In this document: positions 57,376-64,000 of the stretch, piece after piece
Layout: the number at the start of each line of letters is the position of its first letter
Numbering within the stretch: position 1 is the stretch's first letter
NCBI RefSeq assembly: GCF_041346945.1
Contig: NZ_CP166850.1
Location: 3,658,001-3,722,000 of the forward strand
DNA: 64,000 bases
Direction: 5' to 3'
Source of the DNA: Amycolatopsis sp. cg9
GTDB taxonomy: Bacteria > Actinomycetota > Actinomycetes > Mycobacteriales > Pseudonocardiaceae
Notes under the pieces: generated by a model
Databases searched by the model: none
Told to the model about the DNA's origin: nothing
The model's input: the letters and a program-made list of their open reading frames with translations, nothing else
Translations under genes and position numbers: made by a program

Positions 57376-58452
57376 TCAGCTGACCTCGGACGACGGCGCC
57401 GCGAAGGTGTTGCAGTCGGCGATCCGGTTGCTCGTCGCGCCCGCTCGCCACCAGGCCGCGTAGTGCGCGTTCGTGCCGTGGTCGTGGCTGCGGGACGTGT
57501 TGTCGCCGCGGGTCTCCTGGTCGTTCCACGCCTTGTTGTACATGTCGCGGCTGATCGTGCCGCCCTGGTCGACGTGCGCGCCGAGGAACATGCCCGAGAA
57601 GCACTGGGCCTGCAGTTCCTTGCGGCGGGACATCTCCAGCCCGGCGGGGCTGTTCTGGCCGGCCTCGTAGATCTTCTGCCAGGCCGCGTCCATCAGGCCC
57701 GCGACTTCCTGCACGTGGTGCCCGTACTCGTGGGCGAACAGGGCCAGGTAGACGCCGGGGTTGTTGCCGTACTGGTCGGTCTGCAGCCCGCGGAACGGGA
57801 CGTACAGGTTGTTTTCGCAGTAGTACGCGGCGGTCGCGATGCCGACCTGGATGGTGCCGCACTCGGTCTCGAAGCTCGCGCCGGTCGGGAAGTGCAGGGC
57901 CGGCGGGGTGAACGGCAGGTGGTAGGCCTCGAGGAACGGGCCCCACGCGGCGTCGAGGCACTTGCTGGCCGCGGTGAAGAACGCCTCCGCGCCCTCCTGC
58001 GTGCTCTGCCAGGCCGGGAGCGTGCAGACGCGGTTCTGCAGGCCGGCGTTCGGGTCCTGCAGGATCGGGTGGTCGGCCAGCTTGAGGACCTTCTGCGGGC
58101 CGGTCGCGGTGGGCGACGGCGTCTCGGACGACGGGGCCGACGCCGACGCCGGGGCACCCGCGCCGCCGGGCGGCAGGGGCGCCGGACTGTCCTGCGACGA
58201 CGGTGCGTCACGGAAGTTGGGGTTGGCCAGCGGGGTCTCGGTGCGGTTGAGCGCGACGATCGCGACCAGCCCGAGCACCAGCACGGCCACCGCGCCCAGG
58301 CACACGCCGATCACGGCGGCCGGGGAGCGGCGCTTCGGGACGGCCACGGTGTGCGGCTGGCCGAGCCACGGGAGATCCGGTTGCGCACCCGGCACCGGCG
58401 GCGGCTGAACGGTTCCGCGAGGCGGTACCTGGCCGTGGGGCGGTTGCGTCAC
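57376..58452 (-). CDS. Neutral zinc metallopeptidase (YpfJ-like), membrane anchored
   Basis: 358 residues from GTG at 58452 (VTQPPHGQVPPRG). A Pro-rich cytoplasmic tail of about 45 residues precedes one membrane helix (about 48-70), a Ser/Pro/Thr linker and an extracytoplasmic peptidase domain. The zinc site is AHEYGHHVQ (HExxH); RRKELQAQCFSGMFLG supplies the third ligand. Four or more cysteines. The YpfJ/Rv2576-type families are putative neutral metallopeptidases of unknown substrate. It is divergent from the membrane operon at 58646. Confidence 0.88.
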   Translation of the reverse strand: MTQPPHGQVPPRGTVQPPPVPGAQPDLPWLGQPHTVAVPKRRSPAAVIGVCLGAVAVLVLGLVAIVALNRTETPLANPNFRDAPSSQDSPAPLPPGGAGAPASASAPSSETPSPTATGPQKVLKLADHPILQDPNAGLQNRVCTLPAWQSTQEGAEAFFTAASKCLDAAWGPFLEAYHLPFTPPALHFPTGASFETECGTIQVGIATAAYYCENNLYVPFRGLQTDQYGNNPGVYLALFAHEYGHHVQEVAGLMDAAWQKIYEAGQNSPAGLEMSRRKELQAQCFSGMFLGAHVDQGGTISRDMYNKAWNDQETRGDNTSRSHDHGTNAHYAAWWRAGATSNRIADCNTFAAPSSEVS

Positions 58453-58645
58453 TAGGCAGTCCCGAAGGGTCTCGGTACGGACCGGGGGTACCCGATCCCG
58501 CGGTTCAGCATATCGGGGGAATGGGCCGTCTCGCACCCGTCCGTGCGCGTGGTGTCACGGCGACCGGACGTCACCCCAGGTCTGGCCGGGTGCAACCGCC
58601 TCTGAGAGAGTGTCGGCAAGCAGGCACTGCAGGCGAGGGGCTTCG

Positions 58646-59803
58646 ATGACAGACACCGGTGGCGCGTCCGGCGGAGAGGGCGCCGACACGCCGACACCGA
58701 GCCAGGGCGTGCCCGCGGCTCAGGCCCCCGGATCGGGTGAGCCGAAGCCGTCGGAAGATCACGCCGCGTCACCGGCCACGCCGCCGCGCGGCTGGCAGGC
58801 GCCGGACACCCCGGCCGCCCCGCCGTCCCCGCCGCCGGGCTGGCAGCAGCAGGCACCCGGGTGGCAGGCGCCGCGGTACGCGCCGCAGCCGCGCTGGAAC
58901 CCGCACGGGCTGGGCAAGCCGGGCGTGATCGCGCTCCGGCCGCTGAACATCGGCGACATCCTCGACGGCGCGATCACCACGCTCCGCCGCCACCCGCTGC
59001 TGGTCCTCGGCATCGGCGCGGTCGTCGCGGTGATCAGCGCCGCGCTGACCTTCGTCGCGCAGAAGTTCCTGTACGCCGACCTCGAGAACTTGGCCTCGAC
59101 GGCCGACCTCGGGCCGGGCGCGACCGACGAAGAACTGCGCAACGCCCTCTTCGGCACCTTCGGGGACCTCCTCATCGTGGCGCTGCCGGCGTCACTCATC
59201 TCCGCGCTGCTGATGACGGTCACCACCGGCCTGATGGCCGCGGTGGTGGGCCGCGCCGCGCTGGGCCGCGAGGTCTCCTTCGGCATCGCCTGGCGCGAGG
59301 TGCAGCCGCGGCTGCTGCCGCTGCTCGGCGTGGCGTTCGTCTACGCGCTGACCAGCACGATCGGGCTGATGCTCTGCATCATCCCCGGGGTGCTCGCCTG
59401 GGTGTTCTGGGCGCTGGCTTCCCCGGCGCTGGTGCTCGAACGCGGCACGTTCCGGGAGGCGTTCGCCCGGTCGGTCAAGCTGGTGAGCGGCGCGTTCTGG
59501 CGGGTGCTCGGCATCCTCCTGCTGGCGCGGATCATCCAGTCGTTCTTCGAGAACATCATCCAGCTGCCGTTCGCGCTCGGCACCGGCGTCTTCGACGGGT
59601 TCCTCAACCCGGGCAAGGTGTCCGTGCCGGGTACCGGCGAGCTGCTGCTGCAGTCCGCCGGGCAGATCGTCTCCGGGACGATCGCGATCCCGTTCGTCGC
59701 GCTGGTCACCGCGATCGTCTACCTCGACCAGCGGATGCGCCGCGAGGGCATGGACATCGAGCTGGCGCGCGCGGCCGGGGTCCAGCCCCCGCAGGCGTGG
59801 TGA
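58646..59803 (+). CDS. Glycerophosphodiester-phosphodiesterase membrane-domain-like protein
   Basis: 385 residues from ATG at 58646 (GCGAGGGG upstream). A disordered Pro/Gly/Gln-rich N-terminus of about 100 residues is followed by five to six membrane helices (about 118-370) with GDILDGAITTLRRHPLLVLG, the motif of the GDPD membrane region seen in actinobacterial proteins of this operon type. No catalytic glycerophosphodiester domain is present. First gene of a five-gene operon; its stop overlaps the start of the DUF4129 gene (GTGA). Confidence 0.87.
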   Translation: MTDTGGASGGEGADTPTPSQGVPAAQAPGSGEPKPSEDHAASPATPPRGWQAPDTPAAPPSPPPGWQQQAPGWQAPRYAPQPRWNPHGLGKPGVIALRPLNIGDILDGAITTLRRHPLLVLGIGAVVAVISAALTFVAQKFLYADLENLASTADLGPGATDEELRNALFGTFGDLLIVALPASLISALLMTVTTGLMAAVVGRAALGREVSFGIAWREVQPRLLPLLGVAFVYALTSTIGLMLCIIPGVLAWVFWALASPALVLERGTFREAFARSVKLVSGAFWRVLGILLLARIIQSFFENIIQLPFALGTGVFDGFLNPGKVSVPGTGELLLQSAGQIVSGTIAIPFVALVTAIVYLDQRMRREGMDIELARAAGVQPPQAW

Positions 59804-60429
59804 CGCTGTTCTTCACCGACGTCCCGGTCGACATCGACCGGGACCCGGCCCGCCGCGCCGCCGCGGAGGAGCTGAGCGACCCGAAGTACCGCGACGCGCA
59901 GCCGGGTTTCCTGGAGCAGGTCGGGCAGTGGCTCGGCGAGCAGGTGGAAAAGCTGCTGAAGGGCGTGTCGTCGGTGGTCCCGGGCGGGCCGTTCGGGCTG
60001 CTGCTGGTCCTGGTGCTGCTGATCGTGCTCGTCGTCGTGGTCCGGCTCCGCACCGGCAAGGTCGCCCGCACGGCCCGCGCCGACCGGGTCGTCTTCGGCG
60101 GGCAGCGCAAGAACGCCGCCGACTACCGCCGCTCGGCCGCCGAAGCCGCCGCGGCGGGCCGGTACGACGACGCCGTGCGCGACCGCTTCCGCGCGGTCGT
60201 GCGGGCGCTGGAGGAGCGCGCGCTGCTCGACACCCGCTCCGGCCGGACGGCGGACGAAGCCGCCGCCGAGGCCGGTGTCCTGCTGCCCGCCGTGGCCGAC
60301 GCGCTGCGCACGGGCGCGCGGCTGTTCGACGACGTCCACTACGGCGGCCGCGAAGGCACCGAAGCGGCGTACCGGACGCTGACCGAGCTGGACGAGCAGT
60401 GCCGCCGCGAGCGGCCGGTCGCGGTATGA
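59800..60429 (+). CDS. DUF4129 domain membrane protein
   Basis: 209 residues from GTG at 59800. One membrane helix (about 66-87, LLLVLVLLIVLVVVVRLR) is followed by a helical DUF4129 domain (about 103-205: DYRRSAAEAAAAGRYDDAVR DRFRAVV...). It is also found in transglutaminase-like membrane proteins. It resembles Rv3690-3695-type genes next to moxR in mycobacteria. ATGA overlap with the next gene. Confidence 0.88.
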   Translation: MTLFFTDVPVDIDRDPARRAAAEELSDPKYRDAQPGFLEQVGQWLGEQVEKLLKGVSSVVPGGPFGLLLVLVLLIVLVVVVRLRTGKVARTARADRVVFGGQRKNAADYRRSAAEAAAAGRYDDAVRDRFRAVVRALEERALLDTRSGRTADEAAAEAGVLLPAVADALRTGARLFDDVHYGGREGTEAAYRTLTELDEQCRRERPVAV

Positions 60430-61568
60430 GCAGCACCTCGGTCTCGCCGGACGTGCGCCGGATCTGGCGCGGGGCCCGGATCCCGCTCGCCCTCGTCGCC
60501 CTGATCTTCGCCGCGGGCGCGCTGCTCCTGCTCGGCCGCGGGGAGCAGACGCACGGCGCGCTCGAACCCGGCTCGTACGAACCCGGCGGCGCCCACGCGC
60601 TCGCGAAGCTCCTGCGCGACCAGGGCGTGGACGTCCGGACCGCGCACACGATGGCCGAGGCGGACGACGCGGCGGGCGAGAACGCGACGCTGCTCGTCAC
60701 CCAGCCCGACCTGGTGCCGGCGAAGCGGCTCGACGCGCTGCGGGAGCGCTCCGCCGACGTCGTGCTGGTAGCACCGGGAGCGGTGACCCTGCACGACTCG
60801 CTGCCGCTGGTGCGCCGGGAAAGCGACAGCGACGTCGGCACGCTGAGCCCGCAGTGCACGGTCGCCGCGGCCGTCGCGGCGGGCGACGTCACCCTCGGCG
60901 GCACCGGGTACGCGTCCCCGGGCGCGCGGTCCTGCTACCCCGGCGAAGACGGCGGTGGCACGCTGCTGCAGCTCGCCGACGCGGGCGGCACGACGACGCT
61001 GCTGGGCTCGGCGGCGCCGCTGACCAACTCGCGGCTCGCCGACGAGGGCAACGCGGCGCTGGCGCTGCACCTGCTCGGGGCGCACCCGCGGCTGGTCTGG
61101 TACCTGCCGTCGGTCTCGGACCCGGGGCTGGACGACACCCGCAAGTCGATCTTCGACCTGATCCCCTCCGGCTGGTACTACGGAGCCGCGCAGGCGGGCA
61201 TCGCCGTCGCGCTGCTGGCGCTGTGGCGGGCGCGGCGGCTGGGCCCGGTGGTCACCGAGCCGCTGCCGATCGTCGTCCGCGCGGCCGAAACCGCCGAGGG
61301 GCGCGCGCGGCTGTACCGGCGGGCGAAGGCGGCCGACCACGCGGGTGAGACGCTGCGGAAGGCCACGCGGACCCGGCTGCGGACCGCGCTGGGCCTGCCG
61401 CGCGACGCCGATCCGGCGGCGCTGGTGGCCTCGGTGAGCGAGCGCACCGGCCGCGCGGCGAACGACGTCGGGGCGGTGCTCTACGGCCCGCCGGTGACCG
61501 GCGACGCCGCGCTGGTCCGGCTGGCGGGCGAACTGGACACGGTGGAACGAGAGGCAGGGCGAACTTGA
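60426..61568 (+). CDS. DUF4350 domain membrane protein
   Basis: 380 residues from ATG at 60426. An N-terminal membrane helix (about 18-36), an extracytoplasmic or cytoplasmic DUF4350 domain (about 40-220, Rossmann-like: LEPGSYEPGGAHALAKLLRD, LLVTQPDLVPAKR), and a second helix near 250-270 (AQAGIAVALLALWRARRLG). A stop-start overlap (TTGA) connects it to moxR. A component of the MoxR/DUF58 module. Confidence 0.9.
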   Translation: MSSTSVSPDVRRIWRGARIPLALVALIFAAGALLLLGRGEQTHGALEPGSYEPGGAHALAKLLRDQGVDVRTAHTMAEADDAAGENATLLVTQPDLVPAKRLDALRERSADVVLVAPGAVTLHDSLPLVRRESDSDVGTLSPQCTVAAAVAAGDVTLGGTGYASPGARSCYPGEDGGGTLLQLADAGGTTTLLGSAAPLTNSRLADEGNAALALHLLGAHPRLVWYLPSVSDPGLDDTRKSIFDLIPSGWYYGAAQAGIAVALLALWRARRLGPVVTEPLPIVVRAAETAEGRARLYRRAKAADHAGETLRKATRTRLRTALGLPRDADPAALVASVSERTGRAANDVGAVLYGPPVTGDAALVRLAGELDTVEREAGRT

Positions 61569-62530
61569 CCAGCGAGAACGCGACCGGGGCCCGTGACGCG
61601 CTGATCGCGCTGCGCGCCGAGGTCGGCAAGGCCGTCGTCGGCAACGACGCCGCCGTCACCGGGCTGATCCTGGCGCTGCTGTGCCGCGGGCACGTGCTGC
61701 TCGAAGGCGTCCCCGGCGTGGCGAAGACGCTGCTCGTGCGCGCGCTGGCCGCGGCGCTGGACCTGGAGACCAAGCGGGTGCAGTTCACGCCGGACCTGAT
61801 GCCCGGCGACGTCACCGGCTCGATCGTCTACGACGCCCACAGCGGCGAGTTCTCCTTCCGCGAGGGGCCGGTGTTCACGAACCTGCTGCTCGCCGACGAG
61901 ATCAACCGGACGCCGCCGAAGACGCAGTCGTCGCTGCTGGAGGCGATGGAGGAGCGGCAGGTCTCGCTCGACGGCAAGACGCGGCCGCTACCGGACCCGT
62001 TCATCGTGATCGCCACGCAGAACCCGGTGGAGTACGAGGGCACCTACCCGCTGCCGGAGGCGCAGCTGGACCGGTTCCTGCTGAAGCTGACCATGCCGGC
62101 GCCCTCGCGCGAGGACGAGATCGGCATCCTGTGGCGGCACGCGCAGGGCTTCGACCCGCGCAATCTCGCGGCGGCCGGGCTGAAGGCGGTCGCCGGCGCG
62201 GTGGAGCTGGCGACCGCGCGCGAAGCCGTCGCTCGCGTGACGGTCGGGCCCGAGGTGATCGGGTACGTCGTCGACCTGTGCCGGGCGACGCGGTCGCTGC
62301 CGTCGGTGCGGATCGGCGTTTCTCCCCGTGGGGCCACGGCGTTGCTGGCGGTCACCCGGGCCTGGGCGTGGCTCGCCGGGCGCGACTACGCGACCCCCGA
62401 CGACGTCAAGGCGCTCGCGCGGCCCGCATTGCGGCACCGCCTCGACGTCCGGCCGGAAGCCGAGCTCGAGGGCGTCACCGCGGACGGCGTGCTGGACCGC
62501 GTGCTCGCGTCCGTGCCCGTGCCGCGCTGA
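61565..62530 (+). CDS. moxR: MoxR-family AAA+ ATPase
   Basis: 321 residues from TTG at 61565, inside the stop of the DUF4350 gene. Walker A GVPGVAKT (49-55) and Walker B LLLADEINR (108-116), sensor 1 IATQNPVEYEGT, then the lid domain with the sensor 2 Arg (SPRGATALL). MoxR proteins are chaperones that insert metal ions or assemble complexes with VWA or DUF58 partners. Rv3692 (moxR2) has the same neighbours. Confidence 0.94.
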   Translation: MTSENATGARDALIALRAEVGKAVVGNDAAVTGLILALLCRGHVLLEGVPGVAKTLLVRALAAALDLETKRVQFTPDLMPGDVTGSIVYDAHSGEFSFREGPVFTNLLLADEINRTPPKTQSSLLEAMEERQVSLDGKTRPLPDPFIVIATQNPVEYEGTYPLPEAQLDRFLLKLTMPAPSREDEIGILWRHAQGFDPRNLAAAGLKAVAGAVELATAREAVARVTVGPEVIGYVVDLCRATRSLPSVRIGVSPRGATALLAVTRAWAWLAGRDYATPDDVKALARPALRHRLDVRPEAELEGVTADGVLDRVLASVPVPR

Positions 62531-62531
62531 C

Positions 62532-63824
62532 ATGGCCGTCACCGGGAGGCTCGGGCTGCTGGCGCTCTTCGGCGCATTGGTGGTCGGGCTGCTGGCGCCG
62601 TCGGACGCCGGGCTGCTGGCGGTCGGCGGGGTGCTGCTGGTGCTGGTCGTCGTCGACCTGGTGCTGGCCGGCAGCGTGCGGACGTTGACGTTTTCGCGCT
62701 CCGGCGACACTTCGGTCCGGCTCGGCGAGCCGTGCGAGGTGACGCTGCTGGTCGGCAACCCCGGCGGGCGGACCGTGCGGGGCGCGCTGCGCGACGCGTG
62801 GCCCCCTTCGGCGGGCGCCTCGGACCGGCACGCGGTGAAGGTGCCGGCGGGGGAGCGAAGGGCTTTCGTGACGGCGTTGCGGCCGACGCGGCGGGGCGAC
62901 CGGACGGCGGCGCGGGTGACGGTCCGGTCGGTGGGCCCGCTGGGCCTGGCGGCGCGGCAGGGCTCGCACGAGGTGCCGTGGACGGTCCGCGTGCTGCCGC
63001 CGTTCCACAGCCGCAAGCACCTGCCGTCGCGGCTGGCGCGGCTGCAGCAGCTCGACGGCCGCAACGCGGTGCTGATCCGGGGCCAGGGCACGGAATTCGA
63101 CTCGCTGCGCGAATACGTGATCGGCGACGACGTCCGCTCGATCGACTGGCGGGCGACCGCGCGGGCGGCGGACGTCATGGTCCGGACCTGGCGCCCCGAG
63201 CGCGACCGGCACGTGGTGCTGGTGCTCGACACGGGCCGCGTCTCGGCCGGCCGGGTCGGCGACGCGCCCCGGCTGGACGCGGCGATGGACGCGGCCCTGC
63301 TGCTGGCGGCACTGGCGTCCCGCGCCGGCGACCGCGTCGACCTGCTGGCCTACGACCGGCGGCTGCGGGCGGCGGTGCAGGGTTCGTCGGGTGCCGCGCT
63401 GCTGACGTCGCTGGTCAACGCGATGGCGCCGCTGGAGCCGTCGCTGGTCGAGACGGACGCGCGCGGGATGGTCGCGGAGGTGCTCCAGCGGACCCGGCGC
63501 CGGGCACTCGTGGTGCTGCTGACCGGCCTCGACGCGGCACCGCTGGAGGAGGGGCTGTTCCCGGTACTGAGCTCGCTGACCGCGCGGCACGAGCTGATCG
63601 TGGCGTCGGTGGCGGACCCGCGGGTGGCGGAGATGCTGTCCGGCCGCGGCGACGCGGAAGCGGTGTACGACGCGGCGTCGGCGTCGCGGACGGTGGCCGA
63701 GCGCCACCGCGTGACCGAGCGGCTGGGGCGGCACGGGGTGAGCGTGGTGGACGCGGTCCCGGAGGAGCTGGCCCCGGCGCTGGCGGACCGCTACCTGGCG
63801 CTGAAGGCGGCGGGCCGGCTCTAA
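62532..63824 (+). CDS. DUF58 domain protein
   Basis: 430 residues from ATG at 62532, one base after the moxR stop. Two membrane helices (about 8-50), then a beta domain (LGEPCEVTLLVGNPGGRTVR) and the DUF58 domain with GTEFDSLREYVIGDDVRSID and WRATAR. A VWA-like fold with LVLDTGRV. DUF58 proteins work with MoxR ATPases, perhaps as the client-binding subunit. Last gene of the operon. Confidence 0.92.
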   Translation: MAVTGRLGLLALFGALVVGLLAPSDAGLLAVGGVLLVLVVVDLVLAGSVRTLTFSRSGDTSVRLGEPCEVTLLVGNPGGRTVRGALRDAWPPSAGASDRHAVKVPAGERRAFVTALRPTRRGDRTAARVTVRSVGPLGLAARQGSHEVPWTVRVLPPFHSRKHLPSRLARLQQLDGRNAVLIRGQGTEFDSLREYVIGDDVRSIDWRATARAADVMVRTWRPERDRHVVLVLDTGRVSAGRVGDAPRLDAAMDAALLLAALASRAGDRVDLLAYDRRLRAAVQGSSGAALLTSLVNAMAPLEPSLVETDARGMVAEVLQRTRRRALVVLLTGLDAAPLEEGLFPVLSSLTARHELIVASVADPRVAEMLSGRGDAEAVYDAASASRTVAERHRVTERLGRHGVSVVDAVPEELAPALADRYLALKAAGRL

Positions 63825-63872
63825 CGGGTGGCTGCGGTGGTGGGCGGTCGTCCGGCCTGTTAAGCCCGAAGC

Positions 63873-64000
63873 ATGTTCAAGCTCATGGCGGTGGCACTGG
63901 CGGTCGCTTCGGCGCCCGCGTCCGACGGTTCTCCCGTGTACCTCGCCGACGGCGGGGGCAAGCTGTCGCTCGCGGTGGTTTCCGGGCAGCCGGTGCTGGC
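63873..64000 (+). CDS. Start of a probable secreted protein (3' end missing)
   Basis: From ATG at 63873 the frame reads MFKLMAVALAVASAPASDGS followed by PVYLADGGGKLSLAVVSG and runs off the window. The N-terminus looks like a signal peptide with cleavage near ASAPA. The ribosome-binding site is weak. Too little is visible to name a family. Confidence 0.5.
   Translation, partial: MFKLMAVALAVASAPASDGSPVYLADGGGKLSLAVVSGQPVL

Noticed and set aside
1..64000. tRNA, rRNA or known small RNA genes
   Set aside because: No cloverleaf-like sequence with a T-loop GTTCGANNC in context, nor rRNA segments, were noticed when reading the intergenic regions; a covariance-model scan would be decisive.

Overview
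The window is about 72% G+C with short intergenic gaps, many GTG starts and many four-base ATGA or GTGA overlaps. Gene content fits a Pseudonocardiaceae actinomycete, most likely Amycolatopsis or a close relative. This rests on the assimilatory nitrate operon order (nitrate reductase, FAD electron-transfer subunit, transporter, NirB, NirD), on the actinobacterial families present (DUF3107, DUF3152, DUF2332, TIGR02569, AdnAB), and on recollected synteny of 17.9-31.8 kb and 48-57 kb with the Mycobacterium tuberculosis Rv3212-Rv3200c region. No tRNA, rRNA, insertion sequence, prophage or CRISPR array was seen.

Layout. 0-5.3 kb: the end of an MFS drug-efflux pump, a minus-strand operon of a CAAX-type membrane protease with a two-component system, then a SigE-family sigma factor with a membrane partner. 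5.4-11 kb: a ParB-like/phosphoesterase pair, a CorA magnesium transporter with a candidate proline-rich leader ORF and a 38-residue membrane protein gene, a MaoC-like hydratase, a DUF2332 protein, a 400-bp low-complexity array and a NUDIX hydrolase. 11-19 kb: small membrane protein, PH-domain protein, PHP phosphoesterase, MarC, a secreted GH78-type rhamnosidase under a LacI-like operator, a 3 x 64 bp tandem repeat, a Fe-S RecB-type nuclease and a PQQ-propeller protein. 19-32 kb: RhlE-type RNA helicase, ferritin-like protein, DUF3107, several regulators, an AurF-type diiron oxygenase with an alpha/beta hydrolase, DUF3152 metalloprotease, MoeZ, TIGR02569. 32.4-42 kb: the nitrate/nitrite assimilation operon, ending in a uroporphyrinogen-III-synthase/winged-helix fusion. 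42-48 kb: AlkZ-like glycosylase, WYL regulator with DUF3224 target and a second HemD-like gene, an SRPBCC-ArsR-DUF899 operon with two operators, and an iron-regulated siderophore-interacting reductase. 48-57.3 kb: alkyltransferase-like protein, AdnA and AdnB, DoxX-like protein, potassium channel. 57.4-64 kb: zinc metallopeptidase and the MoxR/DUF58/DUF4129/DUF4350 membrane operon.

Functional links. The 32-41 kb genes form a complete route from nitrate uptake to ammonium, preceded by a GlnR-like half site. AdnA, AdnB and the alkyltransferase-like protein form a DNA-repair block. The MoxR-DUF58 operon is a typical chaperone/VWA assembly module.

The most unusual material is non-coding or very small. 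Several unrelated families of long palindromes sit almost exclusively between convergent genes, some with a three-arm architecture. One family carries the TTTCACGTGAAA core of parS. An apparent CTG start occurs on the RNA helicase. A Pro-rich leader ORF precedes corA. An in-frame motif TCC-NNW-GTG-GAC recurs in coding sequences with otherwise rare A/T third positions.
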